A model generated the notes under the pieces. The model did not search any database. It had not been told where the DNA came from and saw only the letters and a list, made by a program, of their open reading frames with translations. The position numbers and the translations under genes are program-made. Of a stretch of DNA of 64,000 nucleotides, positions 25,553-36,905 are shown piece after piece. Source of the stretch: Bacillus sp. FJAT-45350 (GTDB lineage: Bacteria > Bacillota > Bacilli > Bacillales > NISU01); NCBI RefSeq assembly GCF_002335805.1, contig NZ_NISU01000002.1:76838-140837 (forward strand), given 5' to 3'. How positions within the stretch are numbered: position 1 is the first letter of the stretch; each line of letters begins with the position of its first letter.

Positions 25553-27529
25553 TTGGATGGAGTTTTTGAGCTTGTATCGGATTATGATCCACAAGGGGAT
25601 CAACCTAAGGCGATAGAAAGTCTTGTGAAGGGGATTCATGAAGGAAAGCGACATCAGACGTTGCTTGGAGCAACTGGAACGGGAAAGACGTTTACGATTT
25701 CTAATGTAATTAAGGAAGTGAACAAGCCGACGCTAGTGATGGCTCATAATAAGACGCTTGCTGGTCAGCTTTATAGTGAGTTTAAAGAGTTCTTTCCGAA
25801 TAATGCGGTTGAGTATTTTGTTAGTTATTATGATTATTACCAACCAGAAGCGTATATTCCACAGTCTGATACGTTCATTGAAAAAGATGCTAGCATCAAT
25901 GATGAAATTGATAAATTAAGACACTCGGCTACAAGCTCGTTGTTTGAGCGAAATGACGTGATTATTATTGCCAGTGTTTCGTGCATATACGGTTTAGGTT
26001 CGCCTGAGGAATATCGTGACCTTGTTGTTTCTTTACGTGTTGGTATGGAAAAAGAGAGAAATGAACTGCTTCGTAATTTAGTAGATATTCAGTATGACCG
26101 TAACGATATTAATTTTACTCGCGGGACGTTTAGAGTTCGTGGTGATGTGGTAGAGATTTTCCCAGCCTCAAGAGACGAGCAGTGTATTCGTATTGAGTTT
26201 TTTGGTGATGAAATTGACCGAATTACAGAAGTGGATGCGCTGACAGGTGAAATTAAAGGCGAGCGTAATCATGCTGCAATTTTCCCAGCATCTCACTTCG
26301 TTACTCGTGAAGAAAAACTAAAAAAGGCAATAGCAAATATTGAAGTAGAATTAGAGGCTCGATTGAAAGAGCTACATGAAAAAGGAAAGCTCCTTGAAGC
26401 ACAGCGCCTAGAGCAACGGACGCGCTATGATATTGAGATGATGAGTGAGATGGGCTTCTGTTCGGGTATTGAGAACTACTCCCGTCATTTAACATTAAGG
26501 AATGAGGGAGCAACACCATATACACTAATAGACTTCTTTCCAGATGACTTCTTAATTGTTGTTGATGAGTCTCACGTTACACTTCCACAGGTTCGGGGAA
26601 TGTACAATGGAGATAGGGCACGTAAACAGGTGTTAGTTGATCATGGCTTTCGATTACCATCGGCTCTGGATAACCGTCCATTAAGGTTTGAAGAGTACGA
26701 GGAAAAGGTATCACAAATTGTATATGTATCTGCTACACCAGGTCCGTATGAGCTAGAGCAAACCCCAGAGATGATTCAGCAAATCATTCGTCCAACAGGT
26801 TTGCTTGATCCGACTATTGATATTCGTCCGATTGAAGGGCAAATTGATGACCTTATCGGTGAAATTAATGAACGTGCGGAGAGAAATGAGCGTGTATTAG
26901 TTACAACATTAACAAAGAAAATGTCAGAGGACTTAACAGATTATTTAAAAGAGATTGGGATAAGAGTTCGTTATCTTCATTCCGAAATAAAAACGCTAGA
27001 AAGAATTGAAATTATTCGTCAGCTTCGTATGGGGACGTTTGATGTTCTCATTGGGATTAACCTACTACGTGAAGGACTTGATATTCCAGAGGTGTCTCTT
27101 GTGGCAATTTTAGATGCAGATAAAGAAGGCTTCCTACGTTCAGAGCGATCATTAATTCAAACGATTGGACGTGCGGCGAGAAACTCAAATGGACATGTCA
27201 TTATGTATGCGGATAAAATGACGAAATCAATGGAAATTGCGATTGATGAAACGAAGAGACGGCGTTCAATTCAGAAAACTTACAATGAGAAGCATGGTAT
27301 TACACCGATGACAATTCAGAAAAAGATTCCTGAAGTTATTCAAGCAACATATGTAGCAGAGGAAGAGAATGAGTATGCTGCTGCACCGACACAGAAGTTA
27401 AGTAAGAAGGATAGAATAGCCATGATTGAACGGTTAGAGGTTGAAATGAAGGAAGCTGCAAAGAACTTGAATTTTGAACGTGCGGCTGAGTTACGTGATT
27501 TAATTTTAGAGTTAAAAGCGGAAGGATGA
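25553..27529 (+). CDS. uvrB: Excinuclease ABC subunit B
   Basis: Damage-verification helicase of nucleotide excision repair: loaded by UvrA, it opens the strand and recruits UvrC. At 658 aa, Walker A is GATGTGKT (39-46), and the beta-hairpin that locks onto damaged DNA ([12 protein letters not shown]) lies near residues 92-103. Helicase motifs DESHVT and QTIGRAARN follow. The C-terminal UVR motif ([19 protein letters not shown]) contacts UvrC. The TTG start follows CTGGAGG. uvrA begins 7 bp after the stop. Confidence 0.98.
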   Translation: MDGVFELVSDYDPQGDQPKAIESLVKGIHEGKRHQTLLGATGTGKTFTISNVIKEVNKPTLVMAHNKTLAGQLYSEFKEFFPNNAVEYFVSYYDYYQPEAYIPQSDTFIEKDASINDEIDKLRHSATSSLFERNDVIIIASVSCIYGLGSPEEYRDLVVSLRVGMEKERNELLRNLVDIQYDRNDINFTRGTFRVRGDVVEIFPASRDEQCIRIEFFGDEIDRITEVDALTGEIKGERNHAAIFPASHFVTREEKLKKAIANIEVELEARLKELHEKGKLLEAQRLEQRTRYDIEMMSEMGFCSGIENYSRHLTLRNEGATPYTLIDFFPDDFLIVVDESHVTLPQVRGMYNGDRARKQVLVDHGFRLPSALDNRPLRFEEYEEKVSQIVYVSATPGPYELEQTPEMIQQIIRPTGLLDPTIDIRPIEGQIDDLIGEINERAERNERVLVTTLTKKMSEDLTDYLKEIGIRVRYLHSEIKTLERIEIIRQLRMGTFDVLIGINLLREGLDIPEVSLVAILDADKEGFLRSERSLIQTIGRAARNSNGHVIMYADKMTKSMEIAIDETKRRRSIQKTYNEKHGITPMTIQKKIPEVIQATYVAEEENEYAAAPTQKLSKKDRIAMIERLEVEMKEAAKNLNFERAAELRDLILELKAEG

Positions 27530-27536
27530 CGTGCTT

Positions 27537-30407
27537 ATGGCATTAGAAAACATTGTTGTAAAGGGAGCTCGTTCTCATAATTTAAAAAATATAGATGTTA
27601 CAATACCACGGGATAAGCTCGTTGTACTGACAGGGCTCTCTGGGTCAGGTAAGTCTTCCTTAGCATTCGATACTATTTATGCAGAAGGACAACGTCGTTA
27701 TGTTGAATCCCTATCAGCCTATGCAAGACAGTTTTTAGGGCAAATGGACAAGCCGGACGTGGATGCGATTGAAGGGTTGTCGCCGGCGATTTCAATTGAC
27801 CAAAAAACAACGAGTCGAAATCCTCGTTCGACAGTCGGGACAGTGACAGAGATTTTTGATTACTTACGACTGTTGTATGCAAGAATAGGACGCCCTGTTT
27901 GTCCTACCCATGGAGTGGAGATAAGCTCGCAAACGATTCAGCAAATGGTCGATAGAGTTATGGAATTACCAGAGCGTACAAAGCTTCAAATTCTATCACC
28001 GATTGTCTCAGGTAGAAAAGGGGAGCATGTAAAGACTCTTGAGGATATAAAGAAACAAGGGTTTGTTCGCCTTCGAGTTGATGGGGAAATACGAGAAGTG
28101 GCAGAAGAAATTCAGCTTGATAAAAATAAAAAGCATAGCATTGAGGTTGTAATCGATCGGATCGTCGTGAAAGAAGGAGTGGAAACACGTCTAGCCGATT
28201 CACTAGAAACAGCGCTCGAGCTTGGTGGAGGTCGAGTATTAGTTGATGTTATTGGCCAGGAAGAACTTCTCTTCAGTCAGCATCATTCCTGCCCGCAATG
28301 TGGATTCTCAATTCCAGAGCTCGAGCCAAGAATGTTTTCATTTAATAGTCCGTTTGGTGCATGTCCTTCTTGTGATGGGTTAGGTTCGAAGCTAGAAGTA
28401 GACTTAGATTTAGTTTTACCAGATCGCACACGTTCGTTAAAAGAGCATGCGATAGTGGCTTGGGAGCCAACTAGTTCCCAATATTATCCTCAGCTATTAG
28501 AGGCAGTTTGTGATCATTATGGAATTGATATGGACGTACCAGTAGAAAAGATTCCGAAACACCTCCTTGAAAAAGTGCTATTTGGAAGTGATGGCGAAAA
28601 AATCTTCTTTCACTATGAAAATGAATTTGGACAAGTTCGAGAAAATGACATAGTCTTTGAGGGCGTTATTCACAATATTGCACGTCGCTATCACGAGACG
28701 AGCTCTGATTACATTCGTGAGCAAATGGAAGGCTACATGACTCATAAGCATTGTCCTACATGTAAAGGAAATCGCTTGAAAAAGGAAGCTCTATCGGTAC
28801 TAATCGGTGGAAAACACCTTGGTGATGTTGCAGCCTTATCAGTAAAGGAAGCGAAGGTGTTTTTTGAAAATCTTGACCTTACTGAAAAGGAACAAACAAT
28901 TTCTCGTCTTATTTTAAAGGAGATAAATGAGAGGCTTGGATTTTTAATAAATGTAGGACTTGATTATCTCACATTAAGCAGACCTGCTGGAACGTTGTCA
29001 GGGGGAGAGGCGCAACGAATTAGACTTGCGACCCAAATTGGTTCATCCCTAATGGGAGTCTTGTATATATTAGATGAGCCTTCAATTGGCTTGCATCAGC
29101 GTGACAATGACCGCTTAATTAGTGCACTAGAGCATATGCGTGATTTAGGTAATACGCTTATTGTCGTTGAACATGATGAAGATACGATGATGGCTGCTGA
29201 TTATCTGATCGATATTGGTCCAGGTGCCGGTGTTCACGGTGGAGAAATTACTGCTATTGGAACTCCTATGGAAATTATGAATGACCCGAACTCGTTAACA
29301 GGTCAATACTTATCAGGGAAAAAGTTTATTCCTCTTCCGGTTGAGAGACGAAAGCCAGATGGCCGTTACTTAACGATTAAAGGGGCGAATCAAAATAACC
29401 TAAGAAAGCTAACGGCAAAGATTCCTCTTGGTCTTTTTTGTGCGATTACCGGCGTTTCTGGTTCAGGAAAAAGTACATTAATAAATCAAATTTTATATAA
29501 AGCTTTAGCACAGAAACTCAACCGCGCGAAGGAAAAGCCTGGTGAGCATAAAGAAATAGAAGGTATTGAGCAAATAGATAAGGTAATAGAAATTGACCAA
29601 TCACCAATTGGCCGAACACCTCGTTCCAACCCAGCAACCTATACAGGGCTGTTTGATGACGTTCGAGATGTATTTGCGATGACTAATGAAGCAAAAGTCC
29701 GTGGCTATAAGAAAGGTCGTTTTAGTTTCAACGTAAAAGGCGGACGTTGTGAAGCGTGTCGTGGCGATGGAATTATAAAGATTGAAATGCACTTCCTTCC
29801 CGATGTATATGTTCCATGTGAAGTTTGTCATGGCGATCGTTATAATCGAGAAACGTTAGAAATAAAATATAAAGGTAAAACGATATCGGATGTCCTTGAG
29901 ATGACAGTTGAAGATGGTCTTGAATTCTTTGAAAACATACCAAAAATAAAACGTAAAATACAAACTCTCTATGATGTCGGCTTAGGCTATATGAAGCTAG
30001 GGCAGCCAGCGACGACTCTATCAGGTGGGGAAGCACAACGAGTAAAGCTAGCATCTCAACTGCATAAGCGTTCAACAGGGAAGACTATTTATATTTTAGA
30101 TGAGCCAACAACTGGCCTTCACGTACATGATATTGACCGTCTGTTAAAAGTTTTGCAACGCCTTGTTGAAAATGGTGACTCGGTACTAGTTATCGAGCAT
30201 AATCTAGATGTGATAAAAACAGTTGATTATATAGTTGACCTAGGACCTGAAGGAGGAGACAAGGGTGGTAAGCTTGTCGCAGAAGGCACTCCTGAAAAAG
30301 TAGCAGAGGTAAAAGAATCCTACACAGGACACTACCTCAAACCAATCCTCGAACGAGACCGAGCAAGAATGGAAAAACGAATAGAAGAAGTAGAAACAGT
30401 AAAATAA
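27537..30407 (+). CDS. uvrA: Excinuclease ABC subunit A
   Basis: The damage-sensing ATPase that loads UvrB on DNA. At 956 aa, it has two ABC modules with Walker A motifs GLSGSGKSS (about 31-39) and GVSGSGKST (about 640), two LSGGEAQR signatures and two DEP-type Walker B motifs. The zinc modules show CPQCGF...CPSC (about 250-280) and CEACRGDG...CEVCHGDR (about 737-765). ATG 27537 is preferred to GTG 27531 because AAGGA lies ten bases upstream. It forms an operon with uvrB. Confidence 0.98.
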   Translation: MALENIVVKGARSHNLKNIDVTIPRDKLVVLTGLSGSGKSSLAFDTIYAEGQRRYVESLSAYARQFLGQMDKPDVDAIEGLSPAISIDQKTTSRNPRSTVGTVTEIFDYLRLLYARIGRPVCPTHGVEISSQTIQQMVDRVMELPERTKLQILSPIVSGRKGEHVKTLEDIKKQGFVRLRVDGEIREVAEEIQLDKNKKHSIEVVIDRIVVKEGVETRLADSLETALELGGGRVLVDVIGQEELLFSQHHSCPQCGFSIPELEPRMFSFNSPFGACPSCDGLGSKLEVDLDLVLPDRTRSLKEHAIVAWEPTSSQYYPQLLEAVCDHYGIDMDVPVEKIPKHLLEKVLFGSDGEKIFFHYENEFGQVRENDIVFEGVIHNIARRYHETSSDYIREQMEGYMTHKHCPTCKGNRLKKEALSVLIGGKHLGDVAALSVKEAKVFFENLDLTEKEQTISRLILKEINERLGFLINVGLDYLTLSRPAGTLSGGEAQRIRLATQIGSSLMGVLYILDEPSIGLHQRDNDRLISALEHMRDLGNTLIVVEHDEDTMMAADYLIDIGPGAGVHGGEITAIGTPMEIMNDPNSLTGQYLSGKKFIPLPVERRKPDGRYLTIKGANQNNLRKLTAKIPLGLFCAITGVSGSGKSTLINQILYKALAQKLNRAKEKPGEHKEIEGIEQIDKVIEIDQSPIGRTPRSNPATYTGLFDDVRDVFAMTNEAKVRGYKKGRFSFNVKGGRCEACRGDGIIKIEMHFLPDVYVPCEVCHGDRYNRETLEIKYKGKTISDVLEMTVEDGLEFFENIPKIKRKIQTLYDVGLGYMKLGQPATTLSGGEAQRVKLASQLHKRSTGKTIYILDEPTTGLHVHDIDRLLKVLQRLVENGDSVLVIEHNLDVIKTVDYIVDLGPEGGDKGGKLVAEGTPEKVAEVKESYTGHYLKPILERDRARMEKRIEEVETVK

Positions 30408-30449
30408 ATGAAACCTTTTCGTGGGGAGAAACGTATAGTTAGAAAAGCA

Positions 30450-30588
30450 ATTATGAATTATGGATGACGAATTATGAATGTAAAGAGCAAAAACACTAAA
30501 AAGAAAAGTTAAAGGCAAACATATTGCTGAATTTATTCAGCGGCAATAACTCCAATTCATAACTCATAACTCAGAATTCATAATTAAG
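30450..30588. repeat. Spacer-family arms with GCTGAAT hairpin between uvrA and yvlB
   Basis: Left arm CAATTATGAATTATGG and ATTATGAATG (30451-30481), a core palindrome GCTGAATTTATTCAGC (30525-30540), and right arm CAATTCATAACTCATAACTC with ATTCATAATTAAG (30553-30589). The same core recurs in the triplicated spacer at 31698. The right arm is followed by AAAACCGGGGTGAT, the yvlB ribosome site. Confidence 0.8.
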
Positions 30589-30605
30589 AAAACCGGGGTG
30601 ATTTG

Positions 30606-31697
30606 ATGGAAGAGCGTAAGATGATTTTGAAGATGGTTGAGGATGGAAAGATTACAGCGGAAGAAGGGGTTAAGCTTCTGAATGCGCTTGAAGGTGCCGA
30701 TAAAAAGGCAACAGCACAATCTGAGGGAGGGAATCTCTCAACTTCTGTTGATTGGGAAGAAGGAAATCGCTCGAGGAAAAGCTATCGTCAAACATCGGGA
30801 GCGAGTAAGCTAACAGGATTTATTGAAACCGCTATTCAAAAAATAAAAGATTTAGATTTAGACTTTAACTTCGGTTCTTTTGTTGAAATTGAACATATTT
30901 TTCATCACCGTAATATGGCTGAAACGGTACTAGACGTTTCTCTAGAGAATGGCTCAGTGACTGTTTTACCTTGGGATGAACATGATGTTCGTGTGGAGTG
31001 TAAAGCAAAAGTATATCGAGTAAAGGATACACAAGAAGCTAAGGAAGCCTTTTTGAAGGATGTCCTTTTTAAAGGTGATGGTGAACAGCTTCGATTACGT
31101 TCAAAGGTCAAGTCGATTAAGCTCCAAGCGACAATTTATATACCTGAGAAAGAATATGAGGCAATGAAGCTTTATACTTTTAATGGGCACTTAAAGGGAA
31201 AAGGTATTAAAGTAAGTTCAATGGAAATAAAAGCAGTCAATGGCAGTATTGAGCTTGAACGATTACATGCGAAGAAATTAAACGGTGAAACAGTTAATGG
31301 ACCAGTTGATATTAGGGATGTTCATATTGATACAGCTGATATAAAAACGGTCAATGGAGGAATTACTGTTCACGGAGAGCTATTAGATGTTGAAGTTGAA
31401 ACGGTCAACGGGATGATAATCTATCAATTAGTAGACAGTCAAGAGCCATGTTATGCAGATTTAAGCGCAACAACAGGAAGTATCGATATTCACCTGCCAT
31501 ATTCACTACGAATTGAAGGAAAGTTAAAAACCAACGTTGGCGGGGTTTCATGTGACTTAGAAGACATGGAAATCGTGGAAGAGAAAAAGGAATTTGTTCA
31601 AAAAAGCGTAACTCTAATTGCAAACAAAGAAAAATCACCAAGAATGAAACTAGATGCATCAACAAACACAGGATCGATTACGGTGAAACACAAGTAA
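30606..31697 (+). CDS. yvlB: DUF4097 adhesin-like protein YvlB
   Basis: A 363-aa protein. The first 30 residues form a SHOCT-like helix pair (ILKMVEDGKITAEEGVKLLNAL). From about residue 100 a DUF4097 beta-helix follows, with repeated turns such as VNGSIELERL, TVNGPVDIRDV, TVNGGITVHG and ETVNGMIIYQL. B. subtilis YvlB is encoded with YvlC (PspC) and YvlD in a cell-envelope-stress operon controlled by LiaR or sigma-W-type systems. The same order occurs here, but no such operator was identified. GGGGTGAT precedes ATG 30606. Confidence 0.88.
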   Translation: MEERKMILKMVEDGKITAEEGVKLLNALEGADKKATAQSEGGNLSTSVDWEEGNRSRKSYRQTSGASKLTGFIETAIQKIKDLDLDFNFGSFVEIEHIFHHRNMAETVLDVSLENGSVTVLPWDEHDVRVECKAKVYRVKDTQEAKEAFLKDVLFKGDGEQLRLRSKVKSIKLQATIYIPEKEYEAMKLYTFNGHLKGKGIKVSSMEIKAVNGSIELERLHAKKLNGETVNGPVDIRDVHIDTADIKTVNGGITVHGELLDVEVETVNGMIIYQLVDSQEPCYADLSATTGSIDIHLPYSLRIEGKLKTNVGGVSCDLEDMEIVEEKKEFVQKSVTLIANKEKSPRMKLDASTNTGSITVKHK

Positions 31698-32216
31698 TTT
31701 TAATTATGAATTATGCGTTATGAGTTATGAATTTTGTAAGTGACTGCAAAACAATCTGTGTTAGCGAATTATGGTGGGTTGTTGCCGCTGAATTTATTCA
31801 GGGCAACAACCAATTCATAACTCATCATTCATAACTCATAATTGCACTTAAAAAGGGATGTTATGATTTTAATTATGGATTACGCGTTATGAGTTACGAA
31901 TTTTGTAAGGGAAACTGAGAAAGGTTTTGTGTTAACGAATTATGGTGGTAAATAGGTTTGTTGCTGCTGGATTTATATTCAGGGCAAGACCCAATTAATA
32001 ACTCATCATTCATAACTCATAATTGCACTTAAAAAGAGGTGTTATGATTTTAATTATGAATTACGGGTTATGAGTTATGAATTTTGTAAGTGACTGCAAA
32101 ACAATCTGTGTTAGCGAATTATGGTGGGGTGTTGCCGCTGAATTTATTCAGGGGCAAGACCCAATTCATAACTCATCATTCATAACTCACAATTGCACTT
32201 AAAAAGGGGTGTTATC
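31698..32216. repeat. Three tandem copies of a 169-181 bp spacer before yvlC
   Basis: Each copy begins TTTTAATTATG (31698, 31867 and 32048; lengths about 169, 181 and 169 bp). Each runs through a left 7-mer arm, a TGTTAGCGAATTATGG-type segment, a GCTGAATTTATTCAGG core, a right arm (CAATTCATAACTCATC...CATAACTCA) and CACTTAAAAAGGGRTGTTAT. The last segment is the ribosome-binding region of yvlC, so the leader itself has been repeated. Copies 1 and 3 are closer to each other than to copy 2. Confidence 0.93.
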
Positions 32217-32217
32217 G

Positions 32218-32418
32218 TTGAAAAAGTTATATCGTACTCAATTAGATAGAAAGGTTTCAGGAGTTTGTGGTGGGATTGCTCATTATTTTAATATTGATCC
32301 AACGTTAGTTAGATTGTTAACTGTTGTTTTGGCTCTTGTGACAGCTGTATTTCCTTTTTTATTAGGCTATTTTATTGCAACGTTTATTATTCCGAATGAA
32401 CAGGACGTTATTGATTAA
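32218..32418 (+). CDS. yvlC: PspC-domain membrane protein YvlC
   Basis: A 66-aa PspC-domain protein (phage-shock/envelope-stress family): KKLYRTQLDRKVSGVCGGIAHYF is the PspC signature, followed by one membrane helix (about residues 33-57) and IIPNEQ. TTG 32218 is preferred to the GTG at 32209, which lies inside the AAAGGGGTG ribosome site. The stop overlaps the yvlD start as TAATG. Confidence 0.93.
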   Translation: MKKLYRTQLDRKVSGVCGGIAHYFNIDPTLVRLLTVVLALVTAVFPFLLGYFIATFIIPNEQDVID

Positions 32419-32777
32419 TGGGTTGGCTTGTACATTTGTTAGTAAATAGTGTGGCGTTGATGGTTGTCGCTGGTTACTTTACTGGTTTTCATCTATCAGG
32501 ATTTGGGGCAGCTGTAGGAGCAAGTGTGTTATTGTCTTTTATAAACTTTTTTATTCGTCCAATTTTGATTTTACTTACATTGCCAGTAACGATGGTAACG
32601 TTAGGGTTTTTCATGTTTGTTATTAATGGACTCATGCTTATGTTAACGGCGGCTCTTATGGGAGATGCGTTTGTTATATCTAGTTTCGGAATGGCTTTAC
32701 TTGCAGCTATCATTATAGCTACTCTTAATTTACTCATTCATAAAATGGTCGTTGAGCCTATTAGAAAGCGTAAATAA
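32418..32777 (+). CDS. yvlD: Phage-holin-family-4 membrane protein YvlD
   Basis: A 119-aa protein with four membrane segments filling nearly its whole length and a basic C-terminus, RKRK. SFINFFIRPILILLTLPVTMVTLGFF is characteristic of the family once called phage holin 4. Despite the name it is chromosomal and part of the yvlABCD envelope-stress set; no lytic role is implied. It is coupled to yvlC by a one-base overlap. Confidence 0.92.
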   Translation: MGWLVHLLVNSVALMVVAGYFTGFHLSGFGAAVGASVLLSFINFFIRPILILLTLPVTMVTLGFFMFVINGLMLMLTAALMGDAFVISSFGMALLAAIIIATLNLLIHKMVVEPIRKRK

Positions 32778-32850
32778 AGGTTGTCTCAGTCTAGGTGTTC
32801 ATTTCATCTTGTAAAAAGATAGAAATACACTTCTGAGGCAGCCTTATTTT
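32777..32850 (+). terminator. Terminator after yvlD
   Basis: AAGGTTGTCTCAG (32777-32789) pairs with CTGAGGCAGCCTT (32833-32845), nearly perfect, then ATTTT. The 43-nt loop is long for a terminator. Confidence 0.7.
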
Positions 32851-32940
32851 CATCTCAGTGGTAAAACATGATAAAATGTACAAGTGTGTCAGAGAATAAG
32901 AATGATACGTCGTATGTTATGATGAGATGGAGGTTTTTTA

Positions 32941-33873
32941 ATGGCGAAAGTGACGGCAAGTGAATTAATTGAAAAGTTTAACCTCGAAGTAATTAGTGGA
33001 GAAGAAGGTATTTACCGACCAATTTCAACAAGTGATATATCTCGTCCTGGTATTGAGGTAGCAGGGTTCTTTACATATTATCCAGCAAAACGATTGCAAT
33101 TACTAGGAAGAACAGAATTGTCTTTCTTTGAACAGTTGATGGATCATGAGAAAAAAGAGCGGATGTTAAAGCTTTGTACATATGATACACCTGGAATTAT
33201 TATTTCACGTGGTTTAGATGCACCGAGAGAGTTGATAGAGGCTTCTGAGGAAATAGGAGTCCCACTTCTTCGTTCATCGTTAACGACAACGCGTTTAAGT
33301 AGTCAGTTAACGAACTTCCTAGATAGTAAGCTAGCTCCAACAACAGCTGTACATGGGGTTCTTGTTGATATATATGGTATTGGTGTCCTAATTACCGGCG
33401 CAAGTGGAGTAGGGAAAAGTGAAACGGCGTTAGACCTTGTTCGTCGTGGTCATCGTCTAGTTGCTGATGATTCAGTTGAAATTAGACAAGAGCATGAAGA
33501 TACATTAATAGGTCGTGCACCAGAACTAATTCAGCATTTACTTGAAATTCGTGGATTAGGAATTATTAATGTTATGACTTTGTTTGGAGCAGGTGCGATT
33601 CGTCCATTTAAACGTGTTGTACTTGTAATTCACCTTGAATTATGGGACCAAAACAAAGCATATGACCGATTAGGGTTAGAAGAAGATACGTTAAAAATTA
33701 TTAATACAGAGGTACCAAAACTAACAGTACCGGTTCGACCTGGACGAAATTTAGCGGTAATAGTAGAAGTTGCAGCAATGAACTTCCGACTAAAACGACT
33801 AGGAATGAATGCAGCCCAACAATTCTCAGACCGACTAACAGATGTGATAGAAGAAGGAGATAGAGAGTTTTAG
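32941..33873 (+). CDS. hprK: HPr kinase/phosphorylase
   Basis: Phosphorylates Ser46 of HPr and of Crh in response to fructose-1,6-bisphosphate and removes it with phosphate; the switch of carbon catabolite repression. At 310 aa, the conserved His is H138 ([10 protein letters not shown]), the P-loop is GASGVGKS (153-160) and the family signature is [10 protein letters not shown] (202-211). GATGGAGG precedes the ATG. Its target Crh is encoded at 51520. lgt, yvoD and ppaX follow, the last disposing of pyrophosphate made by the phosphorylase reaction. Confidence 0.98.
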   Translation: MAKVTASELIEKFNLEVISGEEGIYRPISTSDISRPGIEVAGFFTYYPAKRLQLLGRTELSFFEQLMDHEKKERMLKLCTYDTPGIIISRGLDAPRELIEASEEIGVPLLRSSLTTTRLSSQLTNFLDSKLAPTTAVHGVLVDIYGIGVLITGASGVGKSETALDLVRRGHRLVADDSVEIRQEHEDTLIGRAPELIQHLLEIRGLGIINVMTLFGAGAIRPFKRVVLVIHLELWDQNKAYDRLGLEEDTLKIINTEVPKLTVPVRPGRNLAVIVEVAAMNFRLKRLGMNAAQQFSDRLTDVIEEGDREF

Positions 33874-34300
33874 TCTATACCAAAAGGGCGATCTTCCCTT
33901 TTGGTATAGACTAAGCAATGAGCGTAGCCGCTGTAATCTTTTAAAGCGTAACTAGGAGTGGTTTTCTCCTAGTTACGCGCACAGCGAGCGAAGCCATTGC
34001 CACTTTAGTGTTACCACTCATTTATTGATAAAGGGCGATCTTCCCTTTTGGTATACACTAAGCAATGAGTGAAGTCGCTGTCATGTTTTAAGCGTAACTA
34101 GGAGTGGTCTTCTCCTAGTTACGCGCACAGCGAACGGAACCATTGCCATCCTTAGTATTATCACTCATTTATTGAGAAAAAAAGGGTGGTTTTCCCTTTT
34201 TGCTTTCAGACTAAGCAATGAGCGAAACCGCTGTAATCTTTTAAAGCGTAACTAGGAGTGGTTTTCTCCTAGTTTAGCGCACAGCGAGCGAAGCCATTGC
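33872..34300. repeat. Array of three two-hairpin elements between hprK and lgt
   Basis: Three units about 150 bp apart. Each has hairpin 1, then hairpin 2 from GCAATG to CATTGC (33915-34000, 34062-34146, 34215-34300). Hairpin 2 nests GCAATG/CATTGC, CGCTGT/ACAGCG and an inner stem GCGTAACTAGGAG/CTCCTAGTTACGC with loop TGGTTTT. Hairpin 1 of the first unit is a perfect 17-bp stem (33872-33888 with 33896-33912) around loop CGATCTT; it starts inside the hprK stop codon. Later units keep only its inner part (AAAGGG/CCCTTT). Not a known named repeat to me. Confidence 0.92.
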
Positions 34301-34420
34301 CACCTTTTGCATTACCTACCACTCAATTTTTTAGAAAAGGTCCTATTTTGTTATAAACTAAATAAAAACAATGGCATGAGAGATGCAAGCATTCTTTCAG
34401 CCTATATAAGAGGTGAAATA

Positions 34421-35290
34421 ATGGAGGAACAAATTGAACCACTAAGTAGAATATTTTTAGAGATTGGTCCTATAACAATCTATTGGTATGGATTATTAAT
34501 AGGTCTTGGAGTTGTTGTTGGGTATCTAATGGCAACGAGGGAAACGGTCAAGCGTGGCTATCCGAAGGACACATTTGCTGACCTTCTTCTCATTGCCTTG
34601 CCTGTTGCGATTATTGGGGCTAGGCTATATTATGTTATATTCCGTTGGGAACACTATATAGATAATCCATTGATGATTTTTGCCATCTGGGAAGGTGGAT
34701 TAGCGATTCATGGTGGGTTAATTGGTGGTGTAGGTACGGCAGTTTGGTTTGCGAAGAAGAGAGGCATTCCAATTTGGAAGCTACTTGATATTGCAGCACC
34801 TAGTATTTTAATTGCTCAAGCGATTGGTCGCTGGGGTAACTTTATGAATCAGGAAGTATATGGGGGACCGGTTACAAGAGAATTCCTGGAAGGCATGATG
34901 CTTCCGCGCTTTATCATTGACCAAATGTATATTAATGGAACATACTACCACCCAACTTTTCTCTATGAATCGATTTGGAATTTAGTTGGGGTTGCTATTC
35001 TATTGTATTTACGTAGACTTAACTTAAAGCATGGTGAGGTTTTCTTAAGTTATATTATTTGGTATTCTTTCGGACGTTTCTTTATCGAAGGCATGCGTTT
35101 AGATAATTTAATGATTGGGGATGTCATTCGAACGGCTCAGCTTGTGTCAATAATTTCTATCGTCGCTGCACTTATTATTTGGTGGTACCGTCGATATAAA
35201 ATAGATACATCTCGATATTTAGATGATGAAGGTCGTCTAGAGAAAGATAAAAAAACAGCTGCAAAAAGAAAGAAAAAAAAGAAAAAGTAA
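34421..35290 (+). CDS. lgt: Prolipoprotein diacylglyceryl transferase
   Basis: Transfers diacylglycerol from phosphatidylglycerol to the lipobox Cys of prolipoproteins, such as the CccB-like and DUF6612 proteins encoded here. At 289 aa it has about seven membrane segments. Signature pieces are RLYYVIFRW, the IHGGLIGG loop and the [16 protein letters not shown] motif near residues 134-150. The C-terminus is very basic (a run of Lys). ATG 34421 follows AGAGGTGAAAT; a longer in-frame extension from 34307 lacks a ribosome site. Confidence 0.96.
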   Translation: MEEQIEPLSRIFLEIGPITIYWYGLLIGLGVVVGYLMATRETVKRGYPKDTFADLLLIALPVAIIGARLYYVIFRWEHYIDNPLMIFAIWEGGLAIHGGLIGGVGTAVWFAKKRGIPIWKLLDIAAPSILIAQAIGRWGNFMNQEVYGGPVTREFLEGMMLPRFIIDQMYINGTYYHPTFLYESIWNLVGVAILLYLRRLNLKHGEVFLSYIIWYSFGRFFIEGMRLDNLMIGDVIRTAQLVSIISIVAALIIWWYRRYKIDTSRYLDDEGRLEKDKKTAAKRKKKKKK

Positions 35291-35314
35291 ATATTGGGAG
35301 ATAGGGGGCTAACA

Positions 35315-36268
35315 ATGGGGACTCTTAAACGTGGGCTGATTGTTGGCTTACAGACAACCTGGGCGTTAGGGAAAATTATTTTCCCGATTACGTTAATTAT
35401 CACAATTTTAAGCTATACGCCTGTTCTTGATTGGATAGCTCAATTATTATCTCCCTTGATGGGGTTAATTGGCTTGTCTGGTGAGGCAGCAATTCCACTA
35501 GTATTAGGTAATGTGTTGAATTTATACGCCGCGATTGGTGCGATTTTAACGATGGATTTAACGGTGAAGGAAGTATTTATATTAGCGGTAATGCTCTCCT
35601 TTTCCCATAATCTATTCGTTGAGTCTGCTGTGGCCGCGAAAGTTGGAATACGGATTTCTGTCGTCTTAGCTGTTCGAATAGGATTGGCGCTTTTCTCAGC
35701 CTTTTTGATCAATTTGTTTTGGCAGGGTGGACAGGAAACAGCTAAATACGGTCTTGTTCCATCTGCTAGTGGGGCTGAGGTGACTGGATGGCTTGCTATC
35801 GTTTGGAAAGGGATTGAAAGTGCCACTATTGGTATATTTCAATTTGCACTTATTGTCATTCCGATTATGATGTTCATTCAAGTGGCAAAAGATTTAGGAT
35901 GGCTAAGCATTTTATCTAAATGGATGTCCCCTTTTACAAGAGTTCTTGGAATACGTGAAAATACTTCTACTACACTTGCATCAGGTTTATTCTTCGGTCT
36001 AGCATTTGGAGCGGGAGTGATGATTCAAGCTGCGAAAGAGGATGGGGTAAGTAAAAAGGATTTATATTTAGTTTTTATTTTTCTCGTTGCCTGTCATGCA
36101 GTGATTGAGGATACACTCATATTCATTCCTCTAGGAATTCCGATATGGCCGTTATTACTTATCCGACTAGTAACAGCCATCGTATTGACGGTAGCAATTG
36201 CGTATATTTGGAACCGTCTTGAAAAAAACAAGGACATAACAAGAAAGGAAGCAACTTATGAAAGTTGA
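35315..36268 (+). CDS. yvoD: Nucleoside-recognition (Gate) domain membrane protein YvoD
   Basis: A 317-aa membrane protein with about eight hydrophobic segments and two Gate/nucleoside-recognition repeats, related to the spore-maturation SpmA/SpmB family. [13 protein letters not shown] and [16 protein letters not shown] are the matching glycine-rich stretches. B. subtilis YvoD lies in the same place, between lgt and ppaX. Its substrate is unknown. ATG 35315 follows TAGGGGG at seven bases. It overlaps ppaX by 11 bp. Confidence 0.85.
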   Translation: MGTLKRGLIVGLQTTWALGKIIFPITLIITILSYTPVLDWIAQLLSPLMGLIGLSGEAAIPLVLGNVLNLYAAIGAILTMDLTVKEVFILAVMLSFSHNLFVESAVAAKVGIRISVVLAVRIGLALFSAFLINLFWQGGQETAKYGLVPSASGAEVTGWLAIVWKGIESATIGIFQFALIVIPIMMFIQVAKDLGWLSILSKWMSPFTRVLGIRENTSTTLASGLFFGLAFGAGVMIQAAKEDGVSKKDLYLVFIFLVACHAVIEDTLIFIPLGIPIWPLLLIRLVTAIVLTVAIAYIWNRLEKNKDITRKEATYES

Positions 36269-36905
36269 TACTATTTTATTTGATTTAGATGGAACACTTA
36301 TTAATACGAATGAATTGATTATTACATCATTTTTGCACACGTTAGACCATTACTACCCGGGTGAATACACTCGTGAAAAAGTGATAAATTTTATTGGTCC
36401 ACCGTTATATGATTCATTTTACGGGATTGATTCGGGACGTGTGGATGAAATGATTGGCATGTATCGAGAGCACAATTTAGCTCATCATGATGACTTGATT
36501 CTTGAGTATAAAGGTGTATATGAAACAATCAAAACCTTACATGAAAAAGGATATAAGCTAGCTGTTGTAACAACAAAGAAACGTAATACGGCACAACGAG
36601 GCTTAGACGTTTCTGGCTTAAATAAGTTCTTTGATGTCCTTGTTTCAATTGATGATGTTGAAAAAGTAAAGCCAGACCCAGAACCGCTAAATAAGGCGAT
36701 GAAGGCACTAAGCTCTTCTCCTGAAACAACGTTAATGGTAGGAGACAGTCAATACGATATTTTAGGTGGAAAGAATGCTGGAACTCTAACTGCAGGTGTG
36801 TCTTGGACGATTAAGGGAGAAGAATTTCTCAGTTCCTACGAGCCGGATGTCATGTTATCTAATATGAGTGACTTGCTAACATTCTTAGAGGTGGGAGTGC
36901 GTTGA
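36258..36905 (+). CDS. ppaX: Pyrophosphatase PpaX
   Basis: HAD-family enzyme that hydrolyses the pyrophosphate released when HprK dephosphorylates seryl-HPr, which explains its place in the hprK unit. At 215 aa, motif I is FDLDGT (8-13, nucleophile D9), motif II lies around AVVTTKK, the motif III Lys is in VKPDPEP and motif IV is GDSQYD. AAGGAAG precedes the ATG within yvoD. Confidence 0.95.
   Translation: MKVDTILFDLDGTLINTNELIITSFLHTLDHYYPGEYTREKVINFIGPPLYDSFYGIDSGRVDEMIGMYREHNLAHHDDLILEYKGVYETIKTLHEKGYKLAVVTTKKRNTAQRGLDVSGLNKFFDVLVSIDDVEKVKPDPEPLNKAMKALSSSPETTLMVGDSQYDILGGKNAGTLTAGVSWTIKGEEFLSSYEPDVMLSNMSDLLTFLEVGVR

Noticed and set aside
32418-32777. Phage holin as a sign of prophage
   Set aside because: YvlD-type proteins carry that family name but belong to the chromosomal yvl envelope-stress operon; no other phage genes are near.
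33872-33912. 17-bp hairpin after hprK as an ordinary terminator
   Set aside because: No T-run follows the stem, and the same hairpin-plus-element arrangement recurs elsewhere, so it is treated as part of the repeat element, though it may still stop transcription.
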